From Calditrichota bacterium (GTDB taxonomy: Bacteria > Zhuqueibacterota > Zhuqueibacteria > Zhuqueibacterales > Geothermadaptataceae), in contig QQUM01000399.1 in NCBI GenBank assembly GCA_008501545.1, positions 1-6,912 of the forward strand: a DNA stretch of 6,912 bases. The letters are read 5' to 3'. Under the pieces are notes generated by a model. The model made no database searches, was not told where the DNA came from, and worked only from the letters and a program-made list of their open reading frames with translations. Positions 6,048-6,912 of this stretch are shown here, piece after piece (the stretch's first letter is position 1; every line of letters starts with the position of its first letter). A program made the translations under genes and the position numbers.

Positions 6048-6171
6048 CCGGAGTGCTTCCAGTTTCTTTCCGGGATCAAAAATGTGACCGAGGTGCAGAG
6101 ATCACATAATGCGCGACTCCATGGGGGAGACTTCTTAACTGTTCATGTTCTTTATGTGAGCAGTTTTTTTT
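6048..6171 (+). ncRNA. Candidate structured RNA of about 124 nt (sRNA or attenuator leader)
   Basis: The stretch between the two receiver genes is dense in hairpins: CCGGA/TCCGG (6048-6052 with 6069-6073), ATGTGA/TCACAT (6082-6087 with 6102-6107), CTCC/GGAG (6117-6120 with 6126-6129), then a strong terminator stem with T8 (6137-6171). With the candidate promoter at 6013-6041 it has the layout of a self-contained small RNA. The middle segment can also pair with the right arm of the terminator, so a transcription attenuator is an alternative. A plain 3' UTR of the first receiver gene is the simplest alternative. I do not recognise a known riboswitch class. Boundaries are inferred. Confidence 0.35.
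6137..6171 (+). terminator. Strong intrinsic (rho-independent) terminator
   Basis: AACTGTTCATGT (6137-6148) pairs along all 12 positions with ATGTGAGCAGTT (6154-6165), counting three G-U wobbles, around the 5-nt loop TCTTT. Eight T residues (6164-6171) end the element. It closes the transcript of the upstream receiver gene or of the candidate small RNA, 132 nt before the next ATG. Confidence 0.82.
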
Positions 6172-6235
6172 ATCTTCCGGTTAAATACTACGATAACCAT
6201 AATATGGTGGCATAATTTAATGACGAATTTTTCTT

Positions 6236-6264
6236 TTGCCTTTAAATTTAATTCCCATTAATAT
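6236..6264 (+). promoter_or_regulatory. Candidate promoter of the second receiver gene
   Basis: TTGCCT (6236-6241) and TAATAT (6259-6264) are separated by 17 bp, each matching four of six consensus bases. The predicted start near 6271 leaves a leader of about 33 nt. It lies downstream of the terminator, so the gene would need its own promoter here unless readthrough occurs. Confidence 0.3.
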
Positions 6265-6303
6265 CAGGCAATACAAAATACACAGCAATTTGAGTTTCTG
6301 GTT

Positions 6304-6666
6304 ATGAAAAAAATCCTAATAGTTGAAGACGAAGCACCGCAACGTGCTCTTTACAGTGACATTCTTTCCCGGGAAGGTTTTGCAATCGCAGCAGCTGCCA
6401 ACTGCAATGAAGTCGAAAACCTGGCGGGTGAAGAAAAATTTGATCTTGCCGTCGTCGATTTAAAGCTGGACAGCGACAACGGACTTCAAGCCATAAAGCA
6501 TATCTTGACCATCAATAAAAATACTAAAATTGTTATCCACACTTCTTATGCTGAATACAAACAGGATTTACAAGCCTGGTCTGCCGATGCTTATATTATA
6601 AAAAGTTCTGATTCTACTGAGCTCATAGAAACCATTCATGAGCTTCTGGATGATTCATCAAACTAA
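6304..6666 (+). CDS. Stand-alone response-regulator receiver domain, canonical (CheY-like)
   Basis: This 120-residue single-domain response regulator has every functional receiver residue. They are the acidic pair E8/D9 (ILIVEDE), phosphoacceptor D52 (LAVVDLKLDSDNG), switch Thr80 (IVIHTSY) and Lys100 (AYIIKSSD). It should accept phosphate from a histidine kinase or phosphotransfer protein and signal by protein contact, since there is no DNA-binding or enzymatic output domain. The usual KP after strand 5 is KS here. The ribosome binding site is weak (GAG at 6292-6294), but this ATG is the only sensible start for the domain. It differs clearly from the degenerate receiver upstream, so the two are not a recent duplication. 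No kinase is seen in the window, so its partner is unknown. Confidence 0.93.
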   Translation: MKKILIVEDEAPQRALYSDILSREGFAIAAAANCNEVENLAGEEKFDLAVVDLKLDSDNGLQAIKHILTINKNTKIVIHTSYAEYKQDLQAWSADAYIIKSSDSTELIETIHELLDDSSN

Positions 6667-6750
6667 ATTATTAATTCAATACATCCAAAGACTTGCATTC
6701 CACAATTCATCTTCCTATCTTTCAATCTTTATCTACGCCTCAAATGACCT

Positions 6751-6766
6751 GTTTATTCTGATAAAC
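6751..6766. repeat. 6-bp hairpin with a tetraloop before the zinc-ribbon gene
   Basis: GTTTAT (6751-6756) and ATAAAC (6761-6766) pair exactly around TCTG. It lies 84 nt after the second receiver stop and 43 nt before the next ATG. It is AT-rich and followed by CGAACAATTTTCTT, so it is a weak terminator or an operator-sized dyad. Confidence 0.35.
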
Positions 6767-6809
6767 CGAACAATTTTCTTAGCTATCCCGCTTAAAGGTT
6801 GATTTTACC

Positions 6810-6912
6810 ATGACTGATGAAAAAACATGCCCGACATGCCGCAAAGTATTGCCCGCGGATCCATTAATCAATTTTTGCCCATACTGCGGTGTTCACTTTC
6901 TGCCTAATGACA
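6810..6912 (+). CDS. Zinc-ribbon protein, 5' end only
   Basis: The first 34 codons of a gene continue beyond the window. They read MTDEKTCPTC, then FCPYCG: two CPxC knuckles (Cys7/Cys10 and Cys23/Cys26) separated by 12 residues, the pattern of a small structural zinc ribbon of the zinc_ribbon_2/DZR type. Such ribbons often stand at the N-terminus of bacterial membrane or signalling proteins, followed by a different domain that gives the function, which cannot be seen here. AAAGG at 6795-6799 is the only purine-rich match upstream and is rather far from the ATG, so translation may be modest or the start may lie elsewhere. Confidence 0.7.
   Translation, partial: MTDEKTCPTCRKVLPADPLINFCPYCGVHFLPND

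Noticed and set aside
6048..6171. Known riboswitch class (GEMM, SAM, purine, ZTP, fluoride, guanidine)
   Set aside because: I compared the visible motifs with the consensus cores I remember and found no match. A covariance-model search would be decisive.
6206..6225. TGGCAT near 6208 as a sigma54 promoter
   Set aside because: The -24-like TGGCA is present, but no TTGC-type -12 element follows at the required spacing.
1..6912. CRISPR array, tRNA, rRNA or complete insertion sequence
   Set aside because: No regularly spaced direct repeats, cloverleaf with CCA-type end, rRNA signature or transposase motif was seen on either strand.

Overview
The window is a stretch of bacterial chromosome of roughly 40-45% GC in which every gene I support lies on the + strand. 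The gene families are a CE15 carbohydrate esterase, an M1 metallopeptidase carrying a carboxypeptidase-regulatory-like domain, a CPBP protease, a MauE-rhodanese fusion and small stand-alone receivers. Together they fit a Gram-negative member of the FCB / Calditrichota-KSB1 type of lineage, but this is an inference from gene style and no phylogenetic marker is present.

Left part (1-3275): the 3' end of a glucuronoyl-esterase-like CE15 gene is followed by a striking 80-bp element (398-477) with perfect 16-bp inverted ends and two internal hairpins. The element abuts the ribosome binding site of a probably exported M1-family zinc aminopeptidase (493-2364). A CPBP intramembrane protease (2391-3275) follows after 26 nt and is probably co-transcribed with it.

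Middle part (3365-5246): a membrane protein fuses a MauE/DoxX-like domain (CGCFG motif) to a rhodanese domain. After a 244-nt gap comes an uncharacterised 269-residue protein, probably a regulator, with a receiver-like N-terminal half and a helix-turn-helix-like C-terminal half. An interrupted inverted repeat lies in its 5' leader.

Right part (5247-6912): a 397-nt non-coding stretch with several dyads leads to two stand-alone receiver-domain proteins. The first (5644-6012) keeps the phosphoacceptor Asp but has lost the conserved Thr/Ser and Lys positions. The second (6304-6666) is canonical. Between them is a compact structured region (6013-6171) with a sigma70-like promoter, several hairpins and a strong intrinsic terminator. 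It could be a small RNA of about 124 nt or a transcription attenuator. The window ends in the start of a zinc-ribbon protein (6810-).

The left half looks like exported hydrolysis and membrane/protein processing, and the right half like signalling. The best candidates for something undescribed are the structured RNA between the receivers, the 80-bp inverted-repeat element, and the unfamiliar regulator.
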